Part shown: one piece after another, positions 1 through 8,681 of the stretch
Layout of the letters: every line of letters starts with the position of its first letter
Numbering within the stretch: position 1 is the stretch's first letter
Source of the DNA: AP-15 sp963750195
GTDB lineage: Bacteria > Pseudomonadota > Alphaproteobacteria > ATCC43930 > CGMCC-115725
Assembly (NCBI GenBank): GCA_963750195.1
Contig: CAVVPS010000016.1
Span: 806,001 to 870,000 of the forward strand
Length of the DNA: 64,000 nucleotides
Direction: 5' to 3'
Position numbers and translations under genes: made by a program
The notes under the pieces: generated by a model
What the model was told of the DNA's origin: nothing
The model's input: only the letters and a program-made list of their open reading frames with translations
Databases searched by the model: none

Positions 1-752
1 GCGGCGCCGGCATCCAGGCCGACATCAAGACCGTGACGATGCTCGATGGCTACGCGGCGACGGCGATCACCGCGCTAACCGCGCAGAACACCGAGGGCGT
101 CTTCGGCGTCCTGCCGATCCCGCCGGAATTCATCCGCCAGCAATCGAAGTAGTGCTCGACGACATCGGCGCCGATGCGGTCAAGACTGGCATGCTGCACG
201 ATGCCGTGGTGATCGAAACGGTTGCCGCGGTATTGCAGCAGCGTGCGTCGGACGGTCCCGCTGGTCGTCGATCCGGTCATGGTCGCCAAGGGCGGCGCCC
301 GGCTGATCGACCCGGACGCGATCGAAGCGCTGAAGTGGCTGCTGATCGCGCGCGCCACGGTACTGACCCCGAACCTCCCCGAAGCCGAGACCTTGTGCGG
401 AGCGGCGATCGGCGATGTCACCGCGATGCGCGGAGCCGGCGAGACTCTCCTTGCGCTCGGCTGCAAGGCCGTCTTGGTCAAGGGCGGGCACCTTGCCTCA
501 GACACCGTGTCCGACGTCCTCGTCACCCGATGGGGGACGCGGATCTGGGAGAGCCCCCGCATCGACACCCGCCACACCCACGGCACCGGCTGCACCCTCG
601 CCTCGGCGATTGCCGCCGGCCTCGCCCAAGGCCTCGATATCGAACACGCTGTCGACCGCGCCCGCGCCTATGTACAGCGCGCGATCGCGAGCGCTCCCGG
701 ATTGGGCCGCGGTCACGGCCCGCTCGACCACGCCCACCCGCTACGGCGCTAA
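1..752 (+). CDS. thiD: Hydroxymethylpyrimidine/phosphomethylpyrimidine kinase, 5' partial, two frameshifts
   Basis: ThiD phosphorylates HMP and HMP-P in thiamine pyrophosphate synthesis. The reading frame enters at base 3 with the GAGIQADIKT motif, so only about 15 N-terminal residues lie outside the window. The frame breaks twice. Near 142-146 one base appears missing, after PPEFIRQQ and before the VVLDDIGADAVKTGML segment. Near 254 one base appears extra, before LVVDPVMVAKGGARL. The rest is normal: TPNLPEAETL, the GGH loop and the catalytic HGTGCTLASAIAAGL motif. Both breaks disappear with one-base changes and the protein then aligns end to end with the family, so sequencing indels are more likely than decay. 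It ends 8 bases before the PhzF gene. Confidence 0.85.
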
Positions 753-760
753 CCGAGGCT

Positions 761-1546
761 GTGCGCATCCCGCTGTACCAGATCGACGCGTTTGCCGATC
801 GGCCGTTTACCGGCAACCCGGCGGCGGTGTGCCCGCTCGATTGCTGGCTGCCCGACACTGTCATGCAGGCGATCGCAGCCGAGAACAATCTGTCGGAAAC
901 GGCGTTCTTCGTGCCTGAGGGTGAGGTTTGGCGGCTGCGCTGGTTCACACCGACCACCGAGGTCGATCTGTGCGGCCATGCGACGCTCGCCGCGGCCTAT
1001 GTCATCTTCAATCTGCTGCGGTCCGATCGGCAGCGCGTCGTCTTTCGCACCGAAAAGGCCGGCGATCTCGCCGTCAGTCGCGACGGCGAATTGTTGGCGC
1101 TCGATTTCCCGGCGCGGCCGCCTACCCCCTGCCCCCCACCGCCGAGCCTCGGCCCGGCACTCGGCCGTCAGCCGACAGCGGTGCTTGCGGCACGGGACTA
1201 TCTCGCAATCTACGAGCATTCAGACGACGTCGCGGCACTCGCCCCGGATTTTGCCGCACTCGGGGCGCTCGACCGCTTCGCCGTGATCGTCACCGCGCCG
1301 GGACATGGCGAAATCGATTTCGTCTCGCGCTTCTTCGCCCCGGCGCAAGGGGTCGACGAGGACCCGGTGACGGGCTCGGCGCACTGCACTCTGATCCCCT
1401 ATTGGGCGGCTCGGCTCGGCAAGACGCGGCTTGCGGCGCGCCAACTGTCGCGGCGCGGCGGCAGCCTCTCCTGCGCGCTCGACGGCGACCGCGTTACGAT
1501 CGCCGGTCGCGCGGTGCTCTACCTGACCGGCACCGTCGAAATCTGA
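761..1546 (+). CDS. PhzF family isomerase/epimerase
   Basis: This 261-residue protein belongs to the PhzF/diaminopimelate-epimerase-fold family. Family members catalyse isomerisations such as DHHA turnover in phenazine synthesis, but most, like this one, have no known substrate. Visible marks are GNPAAVC near the N-terminus, NNLSETAFF carrying the usual catalytic Glu, FTPTTEVDLCGHAT, and DEDPVTGSAHC in the second half. The GTG start was chosen because homology begins there (RIPLYQIDAF) while the open frame upstream is antisense to nothing and lies inside thiD. No phenazine genes are nearby, so a phenazine role is not supported. A proline-rich stretch in the middle may be poorly conserved. Confidence 0.85.
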   Translation: MRIPLYQIDAFADRPFTGNPAAVCPLDCWLPDTVMQAIAAENNLSETAFFVPEGEVWRLRWFTPTTEVDLCGHATLAAAYVIFNLLRSDRQRVVFRTEKAGDLAVSRDGELLALDFPARPPTPCPPPPSLGPALGRQPTAVLAARDYLAIYEHSDDVAALAPDFAALGALDRFAVIVTAPGHGEIDFVSRFFAPAQGVDEDPVTGSAHCTLIPYWAARLGKTRLAARQLSRRGGSLSCALDGDRVTIAGRAVLYLTGTVEI

Positions 1547-1605
1547 CGATTGCCCGCGGGGGGAAAGCGGGGGAAGATCGCCCAATCGAACTGGGGAGGA
1601 CCTTT

Positions 1606-2046
1606 ATGAGGACGTTTATGCTGAAGACGGTGACGCTTGCCGGGTGCCTCGCGCTTTGCTGCGCGCCGGCTTTCGCGCAAAGCAAGGCGGCAATCCAGAA
1701 GCTCGACGACGTGTGGGCCGCCGCCTTCAACAAAGGGAATTTTGCCGCAGTGGCGGCGATGTACGATGACCAAGCCTATGTGCTGCCGCCAGGCGCCGAC
1801 ATGATCAAAGGGCGCAGCGCGATCGAAGCCTTTTGGCGGCAAGCAGGCCAGCAGATGACCGATGTCAGCTGCACCGCCATTGATGTGCTCCCGCTCGGTC
1901 GGAGCGCGGTGCGCGAAATCGGCACGTGCAGCGCCAAGTCCAAAGGACAATCGCCCCAGGATATCCAGATAAAATACGCAGTGGTGTGGCACAAGAGCGG
2001 CAGTCGGTGGCGGCTGTTGCAGGACATCTGGAACTCCAGCAAATAG
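1606..2046 (+). CDS. Secreted SnoaL-like/DUF4440 protein
   Basis: The 146-residue product begins with a clear signal peptide (LAGCLALCCAPAFAQ, cleavage after AFAQ) followed by a compact NTF2/SnoaL-like fold. Marks are LDDVWAAAFNKGNFAAVAA, then a YVLPPGAD loop, a GRSAIEAFW helix and a C-terminal strand ending in WRLLQDIWN. Periplasmic members of this family are mostly uncharacterised. The start follows a strong GGGGAGGA site 5 bases upstream, with a second in-frame ATG at 1618. It sits alone between the PhzF and dehydrogenase genes. Confidence 0.8.
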   Translation: MRTFMLKTVTLAGCLALCCAPAFAQSKAAIQKLDDVWAAAFNKGNFAAVAAMYDDQAYVLPPGADMIKGRSAIEAFWRQAGQQMTDVSCTAIDVLPLGRSAVREIGTCSAKSKGQSPQDIQIKYAVVWHKSGSRWRLLQDIWNSSK

Positions 2047-2079
2047 CCGCAGGGTGTGTCGGCGGCGGAGGCAAGTTTC

Positions 2080-3141
2080 ATGGCAAAGAGTTATCGGGTG
2101 GCGGTGATCGCCGGCGACGGCATCGGGCACGAGGTCATGCCCGAGGGGATCGCCGCGATGGAACGAGCAGCGCGCGCCTACGGCTTTGAGCTGAGCTGGA
2201 ACGAATTCGACTGGAGCTGTGAGCGCTATGCCCAGACCGGTCGGATGATGCCCGAGGACGGGCTCGACCGGCTGCGGCTCTACGACGCAGTCTATCTCGG
2301 CGCGGTCGGCCATCCCGACGTGCCCGACCACGTCTCGTTATGGGGCCTCTTGATCCCGTTGCGCCGCGGCTTTCACCAATACGTCAATCTGCGCCCCGTG
2401 CGGCTATTGGCCGGAGTGCAGTCGCCGCTGCGCGACCGCGCCCCTGGCGACATTGATTTCTATGTCGTGCGCGAGAACAACGAGGGCGAATACTCGGAAA
2501 TCGGCGGCCGGCTGTATTCCGGCAGCGATTTCGAGATGGCGATGCAACAGACCGTGTTCACCCGCCGCGGCTGTGACCGGATCATGCGCTACGCCTTCGA
2601 TCTCGCCCGCACCCGCAAAAAGCACGTGACCTCGGCAACCAAGTCTAACGGCATCATTCATACCATGCCGTTCTGGGACGAGCGTTTTGCCGCCGTCGCC
2701 CGCGACTATCCCGATGTCAAGACCGATCAGTACCACATCGACATCTTGACCGCGCATTTCGTGCGCCACCCCGACTGGTTTGACGTCGTCGTCGGCTCGA
2801 ATTTATTTGGCGACATCCTGTCCGATCTTGGGCCGGCGGTGGTCGGCTCGATCGGCATCGCCCCCTCGGGCAACATCAATCCCGAGCGTGAATATCCCTC
2901 GATGTTCGAGCCGGTACATGGTTCGGCGCCCGACATTGCCGGTCGCGGCATCGCAAACCCGATCGGCCAGATCTGGTCGGGGGCGATGATGCTGGCGCAT
3001 TTCGGCGAGGCCGCCGCCGCCGCTGCGGTGGAGCGCGCCATCGCCGACGTATTGGCCGAGGGCGGCACCCGCACCCCCGATCTCGGCGGCAACGCCGGCA
3101 CCAAGGACCTCGGCGCCGCGGTCACGGCCGCAATCCGCTGA
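2080..3141 (+). CDS. Tartrate dehydrogenase/decarboxylase-like enzyme
   Basis: This NAD-dependent beta-hydroxyacid oxidative decarboxylase is of the isocitrate/isopropylmalate dehydrogenase family. The N-terminal VAVIAGDGIGHEV, the central YVVRENNEGEYSEIGGR and the C-terminal FEPVHGSAPDIAGRGIANP motifs are all present. The ENNEGEYS segment and the about 353-residue length fit the tartrate dehydrogenase/D-malate dehydrogenase branch better than LeuB. The ATG at 2080 was preferred to the GTG at 2056 because GGAGG sits 7 bases upstream of it. It converges on pckA with a 39-base gap. Substrate (tartrate, D-malate or similar) cannot be told from sequence alone. Confidence 0.85.
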   Translation: MAKSYRVAVIAGDGIGHEVMPEGIAAMERAARAYGFELSWNEFDWSCERYAQTGRMMPEDGLDRLRLYDAVYLGAVGHPDVPDHVSLWGLLIPLRRGFHQYVNLRPVRLLAGVQSPLRDRAPGDIDFYVVRENNEGEYSEIGGRLYSGSDFEMAMQQTVFTRRGCDRIMRYAFDLARTRKKHVTSATKSNGIIHTMPFWDERFAAVARDYPDVKTDQYHIDILTAHFVRHPDWFDVVVGSNLFGDILSDLGPAVVGSIGIAPSGNINPEREYPSMFEPVHGSAPDIAGRGIANPIGQIWSGAMMLAHFGEAAAAAAVERAIADVLAEGGTRTPDLGGNAGTKDLGAAVTAAIR

Positions 3142-3180
3142 CGGCGGATACGGCGCGATACCGAGGGGTCCGGTCGAGCG

Positions 3181-4782
3181 CTAGACCGCGCCTCGTACGG
3201 CGATCTCTTTGACTTCGTCGCCGACGAAGGGCTCGAATTCCTTGAAGTTTGCCTCGAACCGGTGCGTCAATTCCCGCGCAGTGTCGTCATAGGCGCCTTT
3301 GTCGGACCAGGTGCTGCGCGGGTCAAGCACCTCGCTCGGGACTTCGGGACAGCCCTCGGGTACGAGCAGCCCGAAATTCGGCTCGCGGCGCATCGGCGCG
3401 TCAGCGAGCCGCCCATCGAGGGCGGCGCGCAGCAAGGCCCGCGTATGGGCGATCGGCATGCGCTTGCCGACGCCATAGGTGCCGCCGGACCAGCCGGTGT
3501 TGACGAGCCAGCACTGCGAGTCGTGCTCCTTGATCCGCGCCCCCAGCATCTCGGCGTAGACGGATGGATGGCGGGGCATGAACGGAGCGCCGAAGCAGGT
3601 CGAAAAGGTCGCCTCGGGCGCGTTGCTGAGCCCCTTCTCGGTGCCTGCGACCCGTGCTGTGTAGCCCGACAGAAAGTGGTACATCGCCTGCTCGGCGGTC
3701 AATTTGGCGATCGGCGGCATGACCCCGAACGCGTCCGCGGTCAGCATCACGACATTCGCCGGATGCGGCCCTAGCCCGTGTAAGTCGGCGTTGGGGATGA
3801 AATCCAGGGGATAGCAGGCTCGTGTATTCTCGGTCAGGCTCTGATCGTCGACATCGGGCAGCCGCGTCGCCGGATCGAGCACGACGTTTTCGAGCACAGT
3901 CCCGAACCGGCCCAGCGTCGCGTAGATCTCCGGCTCGGCGGTCGGTGACAGATTGATCACCTTGGCATAGCAGCCGCCCTCGAAGTTAAAGATGCCCTTG
4001 GGGCTCCAGCCATGCTCGTCGTCGCCGATCAGGGTGCGCGAACTGTCCGCCGACAAGGTCGTCTTGCCGGTGCCCGAGAGCCCGAAAAAGATCGCGCAGT
4101 CGCCCATCGGGCCGACATTGGCCGAAGCGTGCATCGGCAAGACATCGCGCGCCGGTAGCACGAAATTCAAATAGCCGAAGACCGACTTCTTGATTTCGCC
4201 GGCATAGGCGGTGCCGCCGATCAGCACAAGCCGCTCGGCGAAATTGACGAAGATGAAGGTTTCCGAGTTGATCCGGTCGAATTCGGGGATCGCCAGGAAA
4301 TTGGGCGCGTGCAGGATTGTGAAGGCGGGCTCGAACCCGGACAGCTCATCGGCCGGCGGGCGAACGAACATGTTCCGTGCAAACAGGCTGTGCCAGGCAG
4401 TGTCGGTGATCACCCGCACCGGCAGGCGATAGGTCGGATCGGCGCCGGCGTAAAGATCCTGGACGAACAGCTCATGCCCTTGAAGATAGGCGAGCATGCG
4501 CTGGCGGAGGCTCTCAAAGCGCTCGGGCGCGATCGGCTGGTTAATATTGCCCCACCACACCGTTTCCTTAGTTCCCGGCTCTTCGACGATGTATTTGTCG
4601 CGCGGCGTGCGCCCGGTAAATGCCCCGGTATTAACCGAGAAGCTGCCACCCGAGGCAACCTCGCCCTCACCGCGCCGGACCGCATGCTCGTAGAGCACCG
4701 GCATCGATTGGTTCCAATGCACGGCTCCGAGATGACGCATGCCCTGCCGCTCGAGCCCAAACCAACTCTTCGCTGCGGTCAT
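3181..4782 (-). CDS. pckA: Phosphoenolpyruvate carboxykinase (ATP)
   Basis: PckA converts oxaloacetate and ATP to PEP, CO2 and ADP, the first committed step of gluconeogenesis. The 533-residue length is typical. The kinase P-loop GLSGTGKTTLSAD, the upstream LIGGTAYAGEIKKSVF segment and the GTEKGLSNAPEATFSTCFG motif are intact, as is TGRTPRDKYIVEE near the N-terminus. The start MTAAKSWFGLE follows an AAGGGGCG site; the longer open frame upstream is not conserved-looking. In alphaproteobacteria pckA is often next to chvI/chvG, and here it is separated from them only by the HugZ-like gene. Confidence 0.96.
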   Translation of the reverse strand: MTAAKSWFGLERQGMRHLGAVHWNQSMPVLYEHAVRRGEGEVASGGSFSVNTGAFTGRTPRDKYIVEEPGTKETVWWGNINQPIAPERFESLRQRMLAYLQGHELFVQDLYAGADPTYRLPVRVITDTAWHSLFARNMFVRPPADELSGFEPAFTILHAPNFLAIPEFDRINSETFIFVNFAERLVLIGGTAYAGEIKKSVFGYLNFVLPARDVLPMHASANVGPMGDCAIFFGLSGTGKTTLSADSSRTLIGDDEHGWSPKGIFNFEGGCYAKVINLSPTAEPEIYATLGRFGTVLENVVLDPATRLPDVDDQSLTENTRACYPLDFIPNADLHGLGPHPANVVMLTADAFGVMPPIAKLTAEQAMYHFLSGYTARVAGTEKGLSNAPEATFSTCFGAPFMPRHPSVYAEMLGARIKEHDSQCWLVNTGWSGGTYGVGKRMPIAHTRALLRAALDGRLADAPMRREPNFGLLVPEGCPEVPSEVLDPRSTWSDKGAYDDTARELTHRFEANFKEFEPFVGDEVKEIAVRGAV

Positions 4783-4911
4783 CGGATCGCCCCTTTCATC
4801 AGACGCTTCCTCCCGGTCGCGGCGCGGTCCCGCAAAATAGAACAACCGGCGCCTCGTGCTGGCGCCGTACCATACCCGGGCGAGCATGTCAAAGTCTGCG
4901 CAACGATCGCG

Positions 4912-5628
4912 CTAACGTTCGACCTCCGCGACGAGCCGGGCGAGGGCAGCTCGTGCCTCCTCGGGGGTCAAAACCGGGTTGGGAAAATCGAGCCGGGCGG
5001 TGTCGCCGGCGCAGCGCAGATCGACGCCTTCGGGATCGATGCCGGTCATCCGCCAGCCACTGCCGGCGCGCCCGAGCACTCGCTGTGCATAAGATGCGAT
5101 CGCGACGGCATGGACCTCGTTGATCTGCGCGAGGATCGCCGGCTCAACCGCCGCGAGAGCGCGCGTGTCGGGGGCGAACAGCAATTCGCCGGCCTCGATC
5201 CGTTCGATCCGGCCGAATCCGGCGACGAGATGACCGCGCTCGACCTCAACCCGGTAGAGGCGGAAATCAGCAAAACCAGCGTAGAACGAGGCCGACGGGT
5301 GGCGCGCGGTAAAGCGCGCGTGCAGACGCCCATCATCCGCCGCCTTGGCCCGTCCGAGCACGGTTAAACGCGGTCCGGCGAGCGGATCAGGGTGGCCCTC
5401 GGTCGCATCGAAAAGCAAAGAAACCCGCGGCTCAAAGGCGATGTTGCGGCTGTGCTGGGCGAGGTCGGAGAGCAACAATAGCGGGGTCGCGTCGAGATCG
5501 GCGGCGACGAGTACGAGCGAAGCATAGGGCGCGCCGCGCAGACTGGTGGCAAGCGCCACCCGATCGCGGCTGCGCAACAGTCGCCGGGCGAACCCCGCGG
5601 GATCTCGGCTCGGGCCGGCTTCGCTCAT
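4912..5628 (-). CDS. HugZ-like pyridoxamine-oxidase-fold flavoprotein with DUF2470
   Basis: The 238-residue protein has an N-terminal split-barrel FMN-binding fold (residues about 15-150: RVALATSLRGAPYASLVLVAADLDATPLLLLSDLA, and FYAGFADFRLYRVEV). A C-terminal DUF2470-type region follows (about 160-238: EPAILAQINEVHAVAI, ending in LTPEEARAALARLV). This layout matches proteins annotated as heme-utilisation HugZ. The family is associated with heme/iron handling, but no heme uptake genes are near. The start MSEAGPSRDP was chosen because the fold begins just after it. It is transcribed toward pckA and divergently from chvI. Confidence 0.75.
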   Translation of the reverse strand: MSEAGPSRDPAGFARRLLRSRDRVALATSLRGAPYASLVLVAADLDATPLLLLSDLAQHSRNIAFEPRVSLLFDATEGHPDPLAGPRLTVLGRAKAADDGRLHARFTARHPSASFYAGFADFRLYRVEVERGHLVAGFGRIERIEAGELLFAPDTRALAAVEPAILAQINEVHAVAIASYAQRVLGRAGSGWRMTGIDPEGVDLRCAGDTARLDFPNPVLTPEEARAALARLVAEVER

Positions 5629-5819
5629 GCAGCAAGTGAACAAATACGGCGGCGGCGGGTAAAGCGCTGCGACCAACCGCGAATGGGCCACCGCCAAAGC
5701 CGTGTAACAAAACCGCGCGTCCGGGTTTGTCTTTGCCGAGAAATGGCCATATTTAAACGCGACAGCATCCGCTCTACGGCCGTTCCGTCTTGCTGCAAGA
5801 TTAATGGGGGGTGCACCAA

Positions 5820-6518
5820 GTGGCGAACACTATTGCTCTTGTCGATGACGACCGCAACATCCTGACCTCGGTATCGATTGCGCTCGAGGCCGAGGGCTTT
5901 TTGGTGCGCTGCTACAGCGACGGGGCCGAAGCGCTGAAGGGCATGACCGCCCAGCCGGTCGATCTCGCTGTGCTCGACATTAAGATGCCGCGCATGGACG
6001 GCATGGAGCTGCTCGAGCACCTGCGCCGACTGAGTCACATCCCGGTGATCTTCCTGACCTCGAAGGACGATGAGGTGGACGAATTGCTGGGCCTGCGCAT
6101 GGGGGCCGACGATTACATCAGAAAGCCGTTCTCGCAGCGCCTCTTGGTGGAGAGGATCCGTGCGCTGATCCGCCGCGGCGAGCTGGCGCGCGAGCGTGAG
6201 GATGCGCATGGCGAGCCGGTAGTGATACGCGGGCAGCTAATTCTCGATCCGGCGCGGCACCTGTGTACCTGGGGCTCCGAGCCGGTCGAACTGACCGTGA
6301 CTGAGTTTCTGATCCTCAAATCGCTGGCCCACCGCCCGGGGCACGTCAAGAACCGCGACCAGCTGATGGACGCGGCCTATGGCGAGCACATTTATGTCGA
6401 TGACCGCACGATCGACAGCCACATCAAACGGCTGCGCAAAAAGTTCAAAGCGGTCGACAGCGATTTCGCCCAGATCGAAACCCTCTATGGCGTTGGGTAT
6501 CGATACCGCGACCGCTGA
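5820..6518 (+). CDS. chvI: Response regulator ChvI-type, OmpR/PhoB family
   Basis: This DNA-binding regulator is the partner of the following sensor kinase. The receiver domain (about 1-120) begins IALVDDDRNILTSVSIALE, has the phospho-acceptor Asp in LAVLDIKMPRMDG and the conserved Lys in IRKPF. The winged-helix output domain (about 140-232) ends DDRTIDSHIKRLRKKF and YGVGYRY. The DDDRNILTSVSIALEAEG start is characteristic of ChvI/ExoR-pathway regulators, which control envelope, acid and exopolysaccharide genes. The GTG at 5820 is preferred to the one at 5811 because GGGGGG lies 9 bases upstream. Confidence 0.92.
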   Translation: MANTIALVDDDRNILTSVSIALEAEGFLVRCYSDGAEALKGMTAQPVDLAVLDIKMPRMDGMELLEHLRRLSHIPVIFLTSKDDEVDELLGLRMGADDYIRKPFSQRLLVERIRALIRRGELAREREDAHGEPVVIRGQLILDPARHLCTWGSEPVELTVTEFLILKSLAHRPGHVKNRDQLMDAAYGEHIYVDDRTIDSHIKRLRKKFKAVDSDFAQIETLYGVGYRYRDR

Positions 6519-8232
6519 ACCGGCCCCGGCGCCGCCGTCGACGACGGTTGCCGATGACGAGGCCGCCGATCCGGTCGCGCGCCCCGCTTTCGCTCCCGAC
6601 CGCGGCCGGTCCTCTACCCGGCGATCGCGGAGCCACCGTTGGCGGTCACCGATCTCGCCGCTTACCCGGCGCATCCTCGCGGTTAACGTGTTGGCGCTGG
6701 CGCTGCTCGCCGGCGGGTTCCTCTACCTCGGCAAATATCAGACGAGCCTGATGGGCCAGCAGATCGAGTCGCTGAAGATGCAGGGAGAAATCTTCGCCGC
6801 GGCACTGGGTGAGGGCGCCGTCCTCGATTCTGCCGACGAGGGCGAAGTTCTGCTCCCGGATCTCGCCCGCCAGATGATGCGCCGCTTGGTCGCGCCGACC
6901 AAGACGCGGGCGCGGCTGTTTGACATCAAGGGCGATATCATCGCCGACAGCCGCGTCTTGCGCGGGCCGGGCGGGGCAGTTCAGGTGCTCGAATTGCCGC
7001 CTCTCGATAGCGAAGGGCCGATCCTCGACTTTGCCGAAAATGCTTACGACTGGGTCGTCGGCAAGCTGCCGCGCCACAAGCGCTTCCCTGTCTATCGCGA
7101 AAGCGCTTCGCCGCGGGCTTCGAATTACGCCGAGGTCGCTGCTGCGTTGCGCGGCGAAACCGGGGACGCGATCCGCAGCGATCCAGCGACCGGCGGCCTC
7201 GTCTTCAGCGTCGCTATCCCGGTCCAGCGTTACAAGCAGGTGCTGGGCGCGCTGATGCTGTCGACCGGCAGCAGCGAAATCGAGGAGGAGCTGCGCACGG
7301 TGCGACTCGAGCTATTGCGCATCTTCGGGGTGGCGCTCCTCGTCACCGTGCTGATGTCGTTCTATCTCGGCGGGACGATCGTCCGCCCGATACGTCGACT
7401 GGCAGCTGCGGCCGAGCGCGCGCGCGGTCGCCGCGCCCGGGTCGAGATCCCGGATTTCACCCGGCGGGGCGACGAAATCGGCGATCTTTCCGGCTCGTTG
7501 CGCGAAATGACCGACGCCCTGTGGCAGCGGATGAGCGCCATCGAGCGGTTTGCCGCCGATGTCGCGCATGAGATCAAGAACCCGTTGAGCTCGCTCAAGA
7601 GCGCGGTCGAGACTGCCGTCCGGATCGAGGACCCGGCAAACCAGCGGCGGCTGATGGCCATCATCCTCGACGATGTCGAGCGGCTCGACCGGCTGATCAC
7701 CGACATCTCCGATGCATCGCGGCTGGATGCCGAACTGAGCCGGCTCGAACTGGCGCCGGTCGACATTGCGGCGATGCTGCGCGCGCTCGTCGACGTGCAC
7801 GAGGCCACGCATGCGGAAGATGGGCCACGCCTGGCCCTCGATCTTCCCGAGCGTGCCCGCCCGCTCGTCGTGCCGGGGATCGAGACGCGTCTGTCGCAGG
7901 TGTTCCGCAACGTGATTGCCAACGCCGTGTCGTTTAGCCCGCCGCGGGGCGAGATCCGCCTGACCGCGCGGCTCGACGGGCGGGCGGTCCTGGTCACCGT
8001 CGAGGATGAGGGCCCGGGCGTTCCGGACGACAAGCTCACCGAGATTTTCGACCGCTTCTACACCGAGCGTCCCGTCGGCGAGAAATTTGGCACGCATTCC
8101 GGGCTCGGTCTGGCAATCTCCAAACAAATCGTCGAAGCCCATCGCGGGATGATCTGGGCCGAGAACCGCAAGGATGGGGCCGGCGGTGTCATCGGCGCCA
8201 GCTTTTGCATCCGCCTGCCGGCGCAATCATGA
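6487..8232 (+). CDS. chvG: Sensor histidine kinase ChvG-type
   Basis: This membrane sensor partners ChvI. The N-terminal cytoplasmic tail is Pro/Ala/Arg-rich. The first membrane segment follows (ILAVNVLALALLAGGFLYL), then a periplasmic region of about 200 residues that contains SLKMQGEIFAAALGE, a conserved ChvG mark. A second membrane segment (LLRIFGVALLVTVLMSFYLGG) and a HAMP domain come next. The dimerisation box FAADVAHEIKNPLSSLKSA carries the phospho-His. The ATPase domain has the N-box NVIANAVSF, DEGPGVPDD and GLGLAISKQIVEAH. The start overlaps the end of chvI by 32 bases. In studied relatives ChvG is held inactive by periplasmic ExoR; no exoR is visible here. Confidence 0.92.
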   Translation: MALGIDTATAEPAPAPPSTTVADDEAADPVARPAFAPDRGRSSTRRSRSHRWRSPISPLTRRILAVNVLALALLAGGFLYLGKYQTSLMGQQIESLKMQGEIFAAALGEGAVLDSADEGEVLLPDLARQMMRRLVAPTKTRARLFDIKGDIIADSRVLRGPGGAVQVLELPPLDSEGPILDFAENAYDWVVGKLPRHKRFPVYRESASPRASNYAEVAAALRGETGDAIRSDPATGGLVFSVAIPVQRYKQVLGALMLSTGSSEIEEELRTVRLELLRIFGVALLVTVLMSFYLGGTIVRPIRRLAAAAERARGRRARVEIPDFTRRGDEIGDLSGSLREMTDALWQRMSAIERFAADVAHEIKNPLSSLKSAVETAVRIEDPANQRRLMAIILDDVERLDRLITDISDASRLDAELSRLELAPVDIAAMLRALVDVHEATHAEDGPRLALDLPERARPLVVPGIETRLSQVFRNVIANAVSFSPPRGEIRLTARLDGRAVLVTVEDEGPGVPDDKLTEIFDRFYTERPVGEKFGTHSGLGLAISKQIVEAHRGMIWAENRKDGAGGVIGASFCIRLPAQS

Positions 8233-8681
8233 CCGACGCGCTGCTGGTTCACGGAACAGCGGTTGCGATCGACGGCGAGGCGGTCTTGCTGCGCGGCCCG
8301 TCCGGCGCCGGAAAATCGGATTTGGGCCTGCGCCTGATCGATGGAGGCGCCGATCTCGTGGCCGATGACCAGGCGCTGCTCCAGCGTAGCGGCGCGCAGG
8401 TTATGGTCCGCGCTCCCGACACAATCGCAGGAATGATCGAAGTCCGCGGGGTCGGCATCGTGCGGGTCGACGCGGTGGCCGGGGCGCCGCTGGCGCTGAT
8501 CGTCGACCTCCTCCCTTTGGGCGAGATCGAACGGCTGCCGGAACCGCGGTTCGAGGCGGTGCTGGGCGTCGCCGTGCCGCTGATCGCACTGGCGGCGTTC
8601 GAGGTCGCCGCAGCAGCAAAGTTGCGCCTAATCCTGCGCGCGTTGGCGGCGGGACCGTTGCCCGCTATAATCGGGCGATGA
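8229..8681 (+). CDS. hprK: HPr kinase/phosphorylase, short alphaproteobacterial form
   Basis: The 150-residue protein corresponds to the C-terminal catalytic half of classical HprK. It has the Walker A loop GPSGAGKSDLGLRLI and the following DLVADDQALL segment, with no N-terminal regulatory domain. That truncated form is the rule in alphaproteobacteria. It would phosphorylate HPr on the regulatory Ser (S60 in the downstream ptsH). It overlaps chvG by 4 bases (ATGA) and rapZ by 4 bases, so the three are very likely co-translated. Confidence 0.9.
   Translation: MTDALLVHGTAVAIDGEAVLLRGPSGAGKSDLGLRLIDGGADLVADDQALLQRSGAQVMVRAPDTIAGMIEVRGVGIVRVDAVAGAPLALIVDLLPLGEIERLPEPRFEAVLGVAVPLIALAAFEVAAAAKLRLILRALAAGPLPAIIGR

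Noticed and set aside
1..752. TPP riboswitch or thiamine operon around thiD
   Set aside because: The upstream region lies outside the window and no thi-box-like pattern or other thi gene is next to thiD; tenA is 22 kb away.
761..1546. Phenazine biosynthesis locus
   Set aside because: Only a PhzF-family protein is present, without any other phz genes. The family is broad and this member is not diagnostic.
4309..5367. Plus-strand open frame of 352 codons opposite pckA and the HugZ-like gene
   Set aside because: It spans two well-supported minus-strand genes and their gap, with no recognisable motif.
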